DNA from: Auanema rhodensis
Taxonomy: Eukaryota > Nematoda > Chromadorea > Rhabditida > Rhabditidae
Length of the DNA: 64,000 bases
Direction of reading: 5' to 3'
NCBI GenBank assembly: GCA_964057225.1
Contig: OZ059900.1
Location: 1,932,501-1,996,500, forward strand
A program made the translations under genes and the position numbers. A model generated the notes under the pieces. It was not told the origin of the DNA, did not search any database, and worked only from the letters and a program-made list of their open reading frames with translations. Positions within the stretch are counted from its first letter, which is position 1. Each line of letters opens with the position of its first letter. Below, one piece after another: positions 1-13,387 of this stretch.

Positions 1-1
1 A

Positions 2-13
2 TTTTGATCAAAA
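2..13. other. Perfect 12-bp palindrome TTTTGATCAAAA (recurs in nearly every monomer)
   Basis: TTTTGATCAAAA equals its own reverse complement. It recurs once per monomer, flanked by TTCA on the left and AAGGTCG on the right. Rare monomers lose it, for example those with TTTTCATCAAAA near 33,027 and 34,764, TTTTAATC near 31,290 and TTTTTATC near 62,620. Short dyads are frequent in centromeric satellites and may allow cruciform or other non-B structure; that role is an inference. Confidence 0.8.
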
Positions 14-76
14 AAGGTCGAAAATAGAAAGAATTTTTGAAATTTCCGAGTTTTGAGTCTAATTTGGCTAAATCGC

Positions 77-88
77 TCATATATATGA
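77..88. other. Perfect 12-bp palindrome TCATATATATGA (recurs in most monomers)
   Basis: TCATATATATGA is self-complementary and sits about 75 bp after the TTTTGATCAAAA dyad. Variants that break or shorten it recur and mark monomer subtypes: CATATATAAGATC (for example near 1,820 and 2,515), CATATATATAATC (near 5,296) and CATTTATATGATC (near 12,246 and 25,108). Confidence 0.8.
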
Positions 89-177
89 TCAAAAGCATAG
101 TTTTACTGTCTATGATAACAAAAGTCTTCAAATATACACTAATAATGTGTAAATCACTGAATTTCACTCAAATAGCT

Positions 178-240
178 TTACTACACTAAGTATGGTCGTT
201 TTTATGCCTTTAACACCATATACTCACCGATTTTTGGTAC
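178..240. repeat. Nearly invariant 63-bp monomer core (first complete copy)
   Basis: The core starts TTACTACACTAAGTATGG and ends CACCGATTTTTGGTAC. By eye it is identical in most of the roughly 184 monomers. Exceptions I found include single changes near 15,848, 30,426, 61,071, 61,755 and 62,500, a lost T in the T-run near 30,790, a changed base near 32,506 and its duplicate near 46,782, one near 42,597 and its duplicate near 56,873, and three changes around 44,345-44,725 with duplicates 14,276 bp downstream. The first two bases after the core variable segment vary (GCATTA against GCTTTA). By contrast the segment just upstream differs at many positions between classes. Whether this reflects selection for a bound protein or only homogenisation cannot be decided from one window. 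Confidence 0.85.
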
Positions 241-280
241 AAAATCTGTAATACTCGTAAATTTCGATCATATTCGTTAA

Positions 281-292
281 GATTCGAGAATC
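281..292. other. Short inverted repeat GATTC-GA-GAATC (variable between monomers)
   Basis: Five-base arms GATTC and GAATC flank a GA centre. About half of the monomers carry GATTT instead, which breaks the outer pair, and some carry GATTCGAAAATC. With the two upstream palindromes it makes three short dyads per monomer, at intervals of about 70-75 bp and 204 bp. No function is shown. Confidence 0.6.
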
Positions 293-1220
293 AAACACAC
301 AATACACGAAATAAGTTTATTTTTACCAGTTTGCACTGATATTTATTCATTTTGATCAAAAAAGGTCGAAAATAGAAAGAATTTTTGAATTTTCCGAGTT
401 TTGAGTCCAATTGGGCTAAATCGCTCATATATATGATCAAAAGCATAGTTTCACTGTCTATGATAACAAAAGTCTTCAAATATACACTAGTAATGATTAA
501 ATCACTGAATTTCACTCAAATAGCTTTACTACACTAAGTATGGTCGTTTTTATGCCTTTAACACCATATACTCACCGATTTTTGGTACAAAATCTGTAAT
601 ACTCGTAAATTTTGATCATATCCGTTAAGATTCGAGAATCAAACACACAATACACGAAATAAGTTTATTTTTACGAGTTTGCACTGATATTTATTCATTT
701 TGATCAAAAAAGGTCGAAAATAGAAAGAATTTTTGAATTTTCCGAGTTTTGAGTCCAATTGGGCTAAATCGCTCATATATATGATCAAAAGCATAGTTTC
801 ACTGTCTATGATAACAAAAGTCTTCAAATATACACTAGTAATGATTAAATCACTGAATTTCACTCAAATAGCATTACTACACTAAGTATGGTCGTTTTTA
901 TGCCTTTAACACCATATACTCACCGATTTTTGGTACAAAATCTGTAATACTTGTAAATTTTGATCATATTCGTTAAGATTTGAGAATCAAACACATAATA
1001 CACGAAATAAGTCTTTTTTTACAAGTTTGCACTGATATTTATTCATTTTGATCAAAAAAGGTCGAAAATAGAAAGAATTTTTGAAATTTCCGAGTTTTGA
1101 GTCCAATTTGGCTAAATCGCTCATATATATGATCAAAAGCATAGTTCTATTGTCTATAACAACAAAAGTCTTTAATTAAACGCTAGTGATGTTTTAATAC
1201 TGAATTTCGCTCAAATAGCA

Positions 1221-1567
1221 TTACTACACTAAGTATGGTCGTTTTTATGCCTTTAACACCATATACTCACCGATTTTTGGTACAAAATCTGTAATACTTG
1301 TAAATTTTGATCATATTCGTTAAGATTCGAAAATCAAACACACAATACACGAAATAAGTTTATTTTTACAAGTTTGCACTGATATTTATTCATTTTGATC
1401 AAAAAAGGTCGAAAATAGAAAGAATTTTTGAAATTTCCGAGTTTTGAGTCTAATTTGGCTAAATCGCTCATATATATGATCAAAAGCATAGTTTTATTGT
1501 CTATAACAACAAAAGTCATCAATTAAACGCTAGTGATGTTTAAATACTGAATTTCGCTCAAATAGCA
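1221..1567. repeat. Reference type B monomer (347 bp)
   Basis: This is a full monomer phased on the core. Type B is defined by the segment CATCAATTAAACGCTAGTGATG, then TTTAAATACTGAATTTCGCTC before the next core. Relative to type A it lacks one base (AAATACTG against AAATCACTG) and has many linked substitutions. Sub-variants read TTTAATTAAACGC, GATATTTAAATACTGATTTTCGC or CATTAATTAAAC. Type B monomers are interspersed with type A rather than segregated into a separate array. Confidence 0.92.
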
Positions 1568-3128
1568 TTACTACACTAAGTATGGTCGTTTTTATGCCTT
1601 TAACACCATATACTCACCGATTTTTGGTACAAAATCTGTAATACTCGTAAATTTTGATCATATTTGTTAAGATTTGAGAATCAAACATACAATACACAAA
1701 ATCAATCTATTTTTATGAGCTTGCACTGATATATATTCATTTTGATCAAAAAAGGTCGAAAATAGAAAGAATTTTTGAAATTTCCGAGTTTTGAGTCTAA
1801 TTTGGCTAAATCGCTCATATATAAGATCAGAAGCATAGTTTTATTGTCTATGACAACAAAAATCATCAATTAAACGCTAGTGATATTTAAATACTGATTT
1901 TCGCTCAAATAGCATTACTACACTAAGTATGGTCGTTTTTATGCCTTTAACACCATATACTCACCGATTTTTGGTACAAAATCTGTAATACTCGTAAATT
2001 TTGATCATATTCGTTAAGATTTGAAAATCAAACACACAATAAACAAAATCAGTCTATTTTTATGAGTTTGCACTGATATATATTCATTTTGATCAAAAAA
2101 GGTCGAAAATAGAAAGAATTTTTGAATTTTCCGAGTTTTGAGTCCAATTGGGCTAAATCGCTCATATATATGATCAAAAGCATAGTTTTACTGTCTATGA
2201 TAACAAAAGTCTTCAAATATACACTAATAATGTGTAAATCACTGAATTTCACTCAAATAGCTTTACTACACTAAGTATGGTCGTTTTTATGCCTTTAACA
2301 CCATATACTCACCGATTTTTGGTACAAAATCTGTGATACTCGTAAATTTTGATCATATTCGTTAAGATTTGAGAATCAAACATACAATACACAAAATCAG
2401 TCTATTTTTATGAGCTTGCACTGATATATATTCATTTTGATCAAAAAAGGTCGAAAATAGAAAGAATTTTTGAAATTTCCGAGTTTTGAGTCTAATTTGG
2501 CTAAATCGCTCATATATAAGATCAGAAGCATAGTTTTATTGTCTATGACAACAAAAATCATCAATTAAACGCTAGTGATATTTAAATACTGATTTTCGCT
2601 CAAATAGCATTACTACACTAAGTATGGTCGTTTTTATGCCTTTAACACCATATACTCACCGATTTTTGGTACAAAATCTGTAATACTCGTAAATTTTGAT
2701 CATATTCGGTGAGATTCGAGAATCAAACACACAATACACGAAATAAGTTTATTTTGACGAGTTTGCACTGATATTTATTCATTTTGATCAAAAAAGGTCG
2801 AAAATAGAGAGAATTTTTGAATTTTCCGAGTTTTGAGTCCAATTGGGCTAAATCGCTCATATATATGATCAAAAGCATAGTTTTACTGTCTATGATAACA
2901 AAAGTCTTCAAATATACACTAATAATGATTAAATCACTGAATTTCACTCAAATAGCATTACTACACTAAGTATGGTCGTTTTTATGCCTTTAACACCATA
3001 TACTCACCGATTTTTGGTACAAAATCTGTGATACTCGTAAATTTTGATCATATTCGGTGAGATTCGAGAATCGAACACACAATACACGAAATAAGTCTAT
3101 TTTTACGAGTTTGCACTGATATTTATTC

Positions 3129-5299
3129 ATTTTGATCAAAAAAGGTCGAAAATAGAAAGAATTTTTGAAATTTCCGAGTTTTGAGTCTAATTTGGCTAAA
3201 TCGCTCATATATATGATCAAAAGCATAGTTTTACTGTCTATGATAACAAAAGTCTTCAAATATACACTAATAATGTGTAAATCACTGAATTTCACTCAAA
3301 TAGCTTTACTACACTAAGTATGGTCGTTTTTATGCCTTTAACACCATATACTCACCGATTTTTGGTACAAAATCTGTAATACTCGTAAATTTCGATCATA
3401 TTCGTTAAGATTCGAGAATCAAACACACAATACACGAAATAAGTTTATTTTTACCAGTTTGCACTGATATTTATTCATTTTGATCAAAAAAGGTCGAAAA
3501 TAGAAAGAATTTTTGAATTTTCCGAGTTTTGAGTCCAATTGGGCTAAATCGCTCATATATATGATCAAAAGCATAGTTTCACTGTCTATGATAACAAAAG
3601 TCTTCAAATATACACTAGTAATGATTAAATCACTGAATTTCACTCAAATAGCTTTACTACACTAAGTATGGTCGTTTTTATGCCTTTAACACCATATACT
3701 CACCGATTTTTGGTACAAAATCTGTAATACTCGTAAATTTTGATCATATCCGTTAAGATTCGAGAATCAAACACACAATACACGAAATAAGTTTATTTTT
3801 ACGAGTTTGCACTGATATTTATTCATTTTGATCAAAAAAGGTCGAAAATAGAAAGAATTTTTGAATTTTCCGAGTTTTGAGTCCAATTGGGCTAAATCGC
3901 TCATATATATGATCAAAAGCATAGTTTCACTGTCTATGATAACAAAAGTCTTCAAATATACACTAGTAATGATTAAATCACTGAATTTCACTCAAATAGC
4001 ATTACTACACTAAGTATGGTCGTTTTTATGCCTTTAACACCATATACTCACCGATTTTTGGTACAAAATCTGTAATACTTGTAAATTTTGATCATATTCG
4101 TTAAGATTTGAGAATCAAACACATAATACACGAAATAAGTCTTTTTTTACAAGTTTGCACTGATATTTATTCATTTTGATCAAAAAAGGTCGAAAATAGA
4201 AAGAATTTTTGAAATTTCCGAGTTTTGAGTCCAATTTGGCTAAATCGCTCATATATATGATCAAAAGCATAGTTCTATTGTCTATAACAACAAAAGTCTT
4301 TAAATAAACGCTAGTGATGTTTTAATACTGAATTTCGCTCAAATAGCATTACTACACTAAGTATGGTCGTTTTTATGCCTTTAACACCATATACTCACCG
4401 ATTTTTGGTACAAAATCTGTAATACTTGTAAATTTTGATCATATTCGTTAAGATTCGAAAATCAAACACACAATACACGAAATAAGTTTATTTTTACAAG
4501 TTTGCACTGATATTTATTCATTTTGATCAAAAAAGGTCGAAAATAGAAAGAATTTTTGAAATTTCCGAGTTTTGAGTCTAATTTGGCTAAATCGCTCATA
4601 TATATGATCAAAAGCATAGTTTTATTGTCTATAACAACAAAAGTCATCAATTAAACGCTAGTGATGTTTAAATACTGAATTTCGCTCAAATAGCATTACT
4701 ACACTAAGTATGGTCGTTTTTATGCCTTTAACACCATATACTCACCGATTTTTGGTACAAAATCTGTAATACTCGTAAATTTTGATCATATTTGTTAAGA
4801 TTTGAGAATCAAACATACAATACACAAAATCAATCTATTTTTATGAGCTTGCACTGATATATATTCATTTTGATCAAAAAAGGTCGAAAATAGAAAGAAT
4901 TTTTGAAATTTCCGAGTTTTGAGTCTAATTTGGCTAAATCGCTCATATATAAGATCAGAAGCATAGTTTTATTGTCTATGACAACAAAAATCATCAATTA
5001 AACGCTAGTGATATTTAAATACTGATTTTCGCTCAAATAGCATTACTACACTAAGTATGGTCGTTTTTATGCCTTTAACACCATATACTCACCGATTTTT
5101 GGTACAAAATCTGTAATACTCGTAAATTTTGATCATATTCGTTAAGATTTGAAAATCAAACACACAATAAACAAAATCAGTCTATTTTTATGAGTTTGCA
5201 CTGATATATATTCATTTTGATCAAAAAAGGTCGAAAATAGAAAGAATTTTTGAATTTTCCGAGTTTTGAGTCCAATTGGGCTAAATCGCTCATATATAT
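3129..5299. repeat. 9-monomer higher-order unit, copy 2
   Basis: This is the second copy of 1-2171. After the divergent stretch, similarity resumes at a distance of 3,127 bp: 2,718-3,725 matches 5,845-6,852, with one difference noted near 2,808. The unit is therefore about 2.2 times repeated at the left of the window. The one-base change in distance comes from exchanging one type A for one type B monomer. Confidence 0.87.
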
Positions 5300-8200
5300 A
5301 ATCAAAAGCATAGTTTTACTGTCTATGATAACAAAAGTCATCAATTAAACGCTAGTGATGTTTAAATACTGATTTTCGCTCAAATAGCATTACTACACTA
5401 AGTATGGTCGTTTTTATGCCTTTAACACCATATACTCACCGATTTTTGGTACAAAATCTGTGATACTCGTAAATTTTGATCATATTCGGTGAGATTCGAG
5501 AATCAAACACACAATACACGAAATAAGTTTATTTTTATGAGTTTGCACTGATATATATTCATTTTGATCAAAAAAGGTCGAAAATAGAAAGAATTTTTGA
5601 ATTTTCCGAGTTTTGAGTCTAATTTGGCTAAATCGCTCATATATATGATCAAAAGCATAGTTTTATTGTCTATAACAACAAAAGTCATCAATTAAACGCT
5701 AGTGATGTTTAAATACTGAATTTCGCTCAAATAGCATTACTACACTAAGTATGGTCGTTTTTATGCCTTTAACACCATATACTCACCGATTTTTGGTACA
5801 AAATCTGTAATACTCGTAAATTTTGATCATATTCGTTAAGATTTGAGAATCAAACACACAATACACGAAATAAGTTTATTTTGACGAGTTTGCACTGATA
5901 TTTATTCATTTTGATCAAAAAAGGTCGAAAATAGAAAGAATTTTTGAATTTTCCGAGTTTTGAGTCCAATTGGGCTAAATCGCTCATATATATGATCAAA
6001 AGCATAGTTTTACTGTCTATGATAACAAAAGTCTTCAAATATACACTAATAATGATTAAATCACTGAATTTCACTCAAATAGCATTACTACACTAAGTAT
6101 GGTCGTTTTTATGCCTTTAACACCATATACTCACCGATTTTTGGTACAAAATCTGTGATACTCGTAAATTTTGATCATATTCGGTGAGATTCGAGAATCG
6201 AACACACAATACACGAAATAAGTCTATTTTTACGAGTTTGCACTGATATTTATTCATTTTGATCAAAAAAGGTCGAAAATAGAAAGAATTTTTGAAATTT
6301 CCGAGTTTTGAGTCTAATTTGGCTAAATCGCTCATATATATGATCAAAAGCATAGTTTTACTGTCTATGATAACAAAAGTCTTCAAATATACACTAATAA
6401 TGTGTAAATCACTGAATTTCACTCAAATAGCTTTACTACACTAAGTATGGTCGTTTTTATGCCTTTAACACCATATACTCACCGATTTTTGGTACAAAAT
6501 CTGTAATACTCGTAAATTTCGATCATATTCGTTAAGATTCGAGAATCAAACACACAATACACGAAATAAGTTTATTTTTACCAGTTTGCACTGATATTTA
6601 TTCATTTTGATCAAAAAAGGTCGAAAATAGAAAGAATTTTTGAATTTTCCGAGTTTTGAGTCCAATTGGGCTAAATCGCTCATATATATGATCAAAAGCA
6701 TAGTTTCACTGTCTATGATAACAAAAGTCTTCAAATATACACTAGTAATGATTAAATCACTGAATTTCACTCAAATAGCTTTACTACACTAAGTATGGTC
6801 GTTTTTATGCCTTTAACACCATATACTCACCGATTTTTGGTACAAAATCTGTGATACTCGTAAATTTTGATCATATTCGGTGAGATTCGAGAATCAAACA
6901 CACAATACACGAAATAAGTTTATTTTTACGAGTTTGCACTGATATTTATTCATTTTGATCAAAAAAGGTCGAAAATAGAAAGAATTTTTGAAATTTCCGA
7001 GTTTTGAGTCTAATTTGGCTAAATCGCTCATATATATGATCAAAAGCATAGTTTTATTGTCTATGATAACAAAAGTCTTCAAATATACACTAATAATGTG
7101 TAAATCACTGAATTTCACTCAAATAGCTTTACTACACTAAGTATGGTCGTTTTTATGCCTTTAACACCATATACTCACCGATTTTTGGTACAAAATCTGT
7201 GATACTCGTAAATTTTGATCATATTCGTTAAGATTTGAGAATCAAACATACAATACACAAAATCAGTCTATTTTTATGAGCTTGCACTGATATATATTCA
7301 TTTTGATCAAAAAAGGTCGAAAATAGAAAGAATTTTTGAAATTTCCGAGTTTTGAGTCTAATTTGGCTAAATCGCTCATATATAAGATCAGAAGCATAGT
7401 TTTATTGTCTATGACAACAAAAATCATCAATTAAACGCTAGTGATATTTAAATACTGATTTTCGCTCAAATAGCATTACTACACTAAGTATGGTCGTTTT
7501 TATGCCTTTAACACCATATACTCACCGATTTTTGGTACAAAATCTGTAATACTCGTAAATTTTGATCATATTCGGTGAGATTCGAGAATCAAACACACAA
7601 TACACAAAATAAGTTTATTTTGACGAGTTTGCACTGATATTTATTCATTTTGATCAAAAAAGGTCGAAAATAGAAAGAATTTTTGAAATTTCCGAGTTTT
7701 GAGTCTAATTTGGCTAAATCGCTCATATATATGATCAAAAGCATAGTTTTATTGTCTATGACAACAAAAGTCATCAATTAAACGCTAGTGATGTTTAAAT
7801 ACTGAATTTCGCTCAAGTAGCATTACTACACTAAGTATGGTCGTTTTTATGCCTTTAACACCATATACTCACCGATTTTTGGTACAAAATCTGTAATACT
7901 CGTAAATTTTGATCATATTCGGTGAGATTCGAGAATCAAACACACAATACACGAAATAAGTTTATTTTGACGAGTTTGCACTGATATTTATTCATTTTGA
8001 TCAAAAAAGGTCGAAAATAGAAAGAATTTTTGAATTTTCCGAGTTTTGAGTCCAATTGGGCTAAATCGCTCATATATATGATCAAAAGCATAGTTTTACT
8101 GTCTATGATAACAAAAGTCTTCAAATATACACTAATAATGATTAAATCACTGAATTTCACTCAAATAACATTACTACACTAAGTATGGTCGTTTTTATGC

Positions 8201-11200
8201 CTTTAACACCATATACTCACCGATTTTTGGTACAAAATCTGTGATACTCGTAAATTTTGATCATATTCGGTGAGATTCGAGAATCGAACACACAATACAC
8301 GAAATAAGTCTATTTTTACGAGTTTGCACTGATATTTATTCATTTTGATCAAAAAAGGTCGAAAATAGAAAGAATTTTTGAAATTTCCGAGTTTTGAGTC
8401 TAATTTGGCTAAATCGCTCATATATATGATCAAAAGCATAGTTTTACTGTCTATGATAACAAAAGTCTTCAAATATACACTAATAATGTGTAAATCACTG
8501 AATTTCACTCAAATAGCTTTACTACACTAAGTATGGTCGTTTTTATGCCTTTAACACCATATACTCACCGATTTTTGGTACAAAATCTGTGATACTCGTA
8601 AATTTTGATCATATTCGGTGAGATTCGAGAATCGAACACACAATACACGAAATAAGTCTATTTTTACGAGTTTGCACTGATATTTATTCATTTTGATCAA
8701 AAAAGGTCGAAAATAGAAAGAATTTTTGAAATTTCCGAGTTTTGAGTCTAATTTGGCTAAATCGCTCATATATATGATCAAAAGCATAGTTTTACTGTCT
8801 ATGATAACAAAAGTCTTCAAATATACACTAATAATGTGTAAATCACTGAATTTCACTCAAATAGCTTTACTACACTAAGTATGGTCGTTTTTATGCCTTT
8901 AACACCATATACTCACCGATTTTTGGTACAAAATCTGTAATACTCGTAAATTTCGATCATATTCGTTAAGATTCGAGAATCAAACACACAATACACGAAA
9001 TAAGTTTATTTCTACCAGTTTGCACTGATATTTATTCATTTTGATCAAAAAAGGTCGAAAATAGAAAGAATTTTTGAATTTTCCGAGTTTTGAGTCCAAT
9101 TGGGCTAAATCGCTCATATATATGATCAAAAGCATAGTTTCACTGTCTATGATAACAAAAGTCTTCAAATATACACTAGTAATGATTAAATCACTGAATT
9201 TCACTCAAATAGCTTTACTACACTAAGTATGGTCGTTTTTATGCCTTTAACACCATATACTCACCGATTTTTGGTACAAAATCTGTGATACTCGTAAATT
9301 TTGATCATATTCGGTGAGATTCGAGAATCAAACACACAATACACGAAATAAGTTTATTTTTACGAGTTTGCACTGATATTTATTCATTTTGATCAAAAAA
9401 GGTCGAAAATAGAAAGAATTTTTGAAATTTCCGAGTTTTGAGTCTAATTTGGCTAAATCGCTCATATATATGATCAAAAGCATAGTTTTACTGTCTATGA
9501 TAACAAAAGTCTTCAAATATACACTAATAATGTGTAAATCACTGAATTTCACTCAAATAGCTTTACTACACTAAGTATGGTCGTTTTTATGCCTTTAACA
9601 CCATATACTCACCGATTTTTGGTACAAAATCTGTGATACTCGTAAATTTTGATCATATTCGTTAAGATTTGAGAATCAAACATACAATACACAAAATCAG
9701 TCTATTTTTATGAGCTTGCACTGATATATATTCATTTTGATCAAAAAAGGTCGAAAATAGAAAGAATTTTTGAAATTTCCGAGTTTTGAGTCTAATTTGG
9801 CTAAATCGCTCATATATAAGATCAGAAGCATAGTTTTATTGTCTATGACAACAAAAATCATCAATTAAACGCTAGTGATATTTAAATACTGATTTTCGCT
9901 CAAATAGCATTACTACACTAAGTATGGTCGTTTTTATGCCTTTAACACCATATACTCACCGATTTTTGGTACAAAATCTGTAATACTCGTAAATTTTGAT
10001 CATATTCGGTGAGATTCGAGAATCAAACACACAATACACGAAATAAGTTTATTTTGACGAGTTTGCACTGATATTTATTCATTTTGATCAAAAAAGGTCG
10101 AAAATAGAAAGAATTTTTGAATTTTCCGAGTTTTGAGTCCAATTGGGCTAAATCGCTCATATATATGATCAAAAGCATAGTTTTACTGTCTATGATAACA
10201 AAAGTCTTCAAATATACACTAATAATGATTAAATCACTGAATTTCACTCAAATAGCATTACTACACTAAGTATGGTCGTTTTTATGCCTTTAACACCATA
10301 TACTCACCGATTTTTGGTACAAAATCTGTGATACTCGTAAATTTTGATCATATTCGGTGAGATTCGAGAATCGAACACACAATACACGAAATAAGTCTAT
10401 TTTTACGAGTTTGCACTGATATTTATTCATTTTGATCAAAAAAGGTCGAAAATAGAAAGAATTTTTGAAATTTCCGAGTTTTGAGTCTAATTTGGCTAAA
10501 TCGCTCATATATATGATCAAAAGCATAGTTTTACTGTCTATGATAACAAAAGTCTTCAAATATACACTAATAATGTGTAAATCACTGAATTTCACTCAAA
10601 TAGCTTTACTACACTAAGTATGGTCGTTTTTATGCCTTTAACACCATATACTCACCGATTTTTGGTACAAAATCTGTAATACTCGTAAATTTTGATCATA
10701 TTCGTTAAGATTCGAGAATCAAACACACAATACACGAAATAAGTTTATTTTTACCAGTTTGCACTGATATTTATTCATTTTGATCAAAAAAGGTCGAAAA
10801 TAGAAAGAATTTTTGAATTTTCCGAGTTTTGAGTCCAATTGGGCTAAATCGCTCATATATATGATCAAAAGCATAGTTTCACTGTCTATGATAACAAAAG
10901 TCTTCAAATATACACTAGTAATGATTAAATCACTGAATTTCACTCAAATAGCTTTACTACACTAAGTATGGTCGTTTTTATGCCTTTAACACCATATACT
11001 CACCGATTTTTGGTACAAAATCTGTAATACTCGTAAATTTTGATCATATCCGTTAAGATTCGAGAATCAAACACACAATACACGAAATAAGTTTATTTTT
11101 ACGAGTTTGCACTGATATTTATTCATTTTGATCAAAAAAGGTCGAAAATAGAAAGAATTTTTGAATTTTCCGAGTTTTGAGTCCAATTGGGCTAAATCGC

Positions 11201-13251
11201 TCATATATATGATCAAAAGCATAGTTTCACTGTCTATGATAACAAAAGTCTTCAAATATACACTAGTAATGATTAAATCACTGAATTTCACTCAAATAGC
11301 TTTACTACACTAAGTATGGTCGTTTTTATGCCTTTAACACCATATACTCACCGATTTTTGGTACAAAATCTGTAATACTCGTAAATTTTGATCATATCCG
11401 TTAAGATTCGAGAATCAAACACACAATACACAAAATAAGTTTATTTTTACGAGTTTGCACTGATATTTATTCATTTTGATCAAAAAAGGTCGAAAATAGA
11501 AAGAATTTTTGAAATTTCCGAGTTTTGAGTCCAATTTGGCTAAATCGCTCATATATATGATCAAAAGCATAGTTCTATTGTCTATAACAACAAAAGTCTT
11601 TAATTAAACGCTAGTGATGTTTTAATACTGAATTTCGCTCAAATAGCATTACTACACTAAGTATGGTCGTTTTTATGCCTTTAACACCATATACTCACCG
11701 ATTTTTGGTACAAAATCTGTAATACTTGTAAATTTTGATCATATTCGTTAAGATTCGAAAATCAAACACACAATACACGAAATAAGTTTATTTTTACAAG
11801 TTTGCACTGATATTTATTCATTTTGATCAAAAAAGGTCGAAAATAGAAAGAATTTTTGAAATTTCCGAGTTTTGAGTCTAATTTGGCTAAATCGCTCATA
11901 TATATGATCAGAAGCATAAGTGTATTGTCTATGACAACAAAAGTCATCAATTAAACGCTAGTGATGTTTAAATACTGAATTTCGCTCAAATAGCATTACT
12001 ACACTAAGTATGGTCGTTTTTATGCCTTTAACACCATATACTCACCGATTTTTGGTACAAAATCTGTAATACTCGTAAATTTTGATCATATTCGTTCAGA
12101 TTTGAGAATCAAACATACAATACACAAGATGAATCTATTTTTATGAGCTTGCACTGATATATATTCATTTTGATCAAAAAAGGTCGAAAATAGAAAGAAT
12201 TTTTGAACTTTCCGAGTTTTGAGTCTAACTTGGCTAAATCGCTCATTTATATGATCAAAAGCATAGTTTTACTGTCTATGATAACAAAAGTCTTCAAATA
12301 TACACTAATAATGTGTAAATCACTGAATTTCACTCAAATAGCTTTACTACACTAAGTATGGTCGTTTTTATGCCTTTAACACCATATACTCACCGATTTT
12401 TGGTACAAAATCTGTAATACTCGTAAATTTCGATCATATTCGTTAAGATTCGAGAATCAAACACACAATACACGAAATAAGTTTATTTTTACCAGTTTGC
12501 ACTGATATTTATTCATTTTGATCAAAAAAGGTCGAAAATAGAAAGAATTTTTGAATTTTCCGAGTTTTGAGTCCAATTGGGCTAAATCGCTCATATATAT
12601 GATCAAAAGCATAGTTTCACTGTCTATGATAACAAAAGTCTTCAAATATACACTAGTAATGATTAAATCACTGAATTTCACTCAAATAGCTTTACTACAC
12701 TAAGTATGGTCGTTTTTATGCCTTTAACACCATATACTCACCGATTTTTGGTACAAAATCTGTAATACTCGTAAATTTTGATCATATCCGTTAAGATTCG
12801 AGAATCAAACACACAATACACGAAATAAGTTTATTTTTACGAGTTTGCACTGATATTTATTCATTTTGATCAAAAAAGGTCGAAAATAGAAAGAATTTTT
12901 GAATTTTCCGAGTTTTGAGTCCAATTGGGCTAAATCGCTCATATATATGATCAAAAGCATAGTTTCACTGTCTATGATAACAAAAGTCTTCAAATATACA
13001 CTAGTAATGATTAAATCACTGAATTTCACTCAAATAGCTTTACTACACTAAGTATGGTCGTTTTTATGCCTTTAACACCATATACTCACCGATTTTTGGT
13101 ACAAAATCTGTAATACTCGTAAATTTTGATCATATCCGTTACGATTCGAGAATCAAACACACAATACACGAAATAAGTTTATTTTTACGAGTTTGCACTG
13201 ATATTTATTCATTTTGATCAAAAAAGGTCGAAAATAGAAAGAATTTTTGAA
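4696..13251. repeat. 8.56-kb block, copy 1 (repeats 12,862 bp downstream)
   Basis: This block matches 17,558-26,113. The edges are set by the nearest mismatches outside: A at 4,695 against T at 17,557, and A at 13,252 against T at 26,114. The only internal difference I found by spot comparison is A at 6,397 against G at 19,259. Private variants are shared, such as TTTCTACCAG near 9,010 and 21,872, CAAATAACATT near 8,167 and 21,029, and CTCATTTATATG near 12,243 and 25,105. Inside it, two consecutive identical type A monomers (around 8,203-8,900) show a single-monomer tandem duplication. A full base-by-base alignment was not possible. Confidence 0.88.
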
Positions 13252-13387
13252 ATTTCCGAGTTTTGAGTCTAATTTGGCTAAATCGCTCATATATATGATC
13301 AAAAGCATAGTTTCACTGTCTATGATAACAAAAGTCTTCAAATATACACTAGTGATGATTAAATCACTGAATTTCACTCAAATAGCA

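Larger units (their letters stand above)
178..525. repeat. Reference type A monomer (348 bp)
   Basis: This is a full monomer phased on the conserved core. Type A is defined by the segment before the next core, which reads CTTCAAATATACACTARTAATG followed by TGT or ATT, then AAATCACTGAATTTCACTC. The trinucleotide CAC in AAATCACTG gives type A one base more than type B. Sub-variants exist: RTAATG is ATAATG or GTAATG, and the preceding stretch is GTTTTACTG or GTTTCACTG. Type A is the commoner class in domain 1, judging by how often its diagnostic segment appears and by the unit lengths (3,128 bp fits five type A and four type B monomers). Confidence 0.93.
1..2171. repeat. 9-monomer higher-order unit, copy 1 (partial, window edge)
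   Basis: This stretch matches 3129-5299 at a distance of 3,128 bp with a single difference seen (T at 1,176 against A at 4,304). Identity ends at 2,172 (G) against 5,300 (A), followed by a switch from a type A to a type B variable segment in the second copy. A distance of 3,128 bp fits nine monomers, five of 348 and four of 347 bp. The left end is cut by the window. Confidence 0.88.

Noticed and set aside
268-292. CENP-B-box-like motif around ATTCGTTAAGATTCGAG
   Set aside because: TTCG is present, but the spacing to the second CG-containing half is off by one and the CGGG half is missing, so it does not meet the known consensus.
1-348. Origin of the monomer as a dimer of two 174-bp halves
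   Set aside because: GATCA occurs three times per monomer at uneven spacing and the halves show no sustained similarity by eye.
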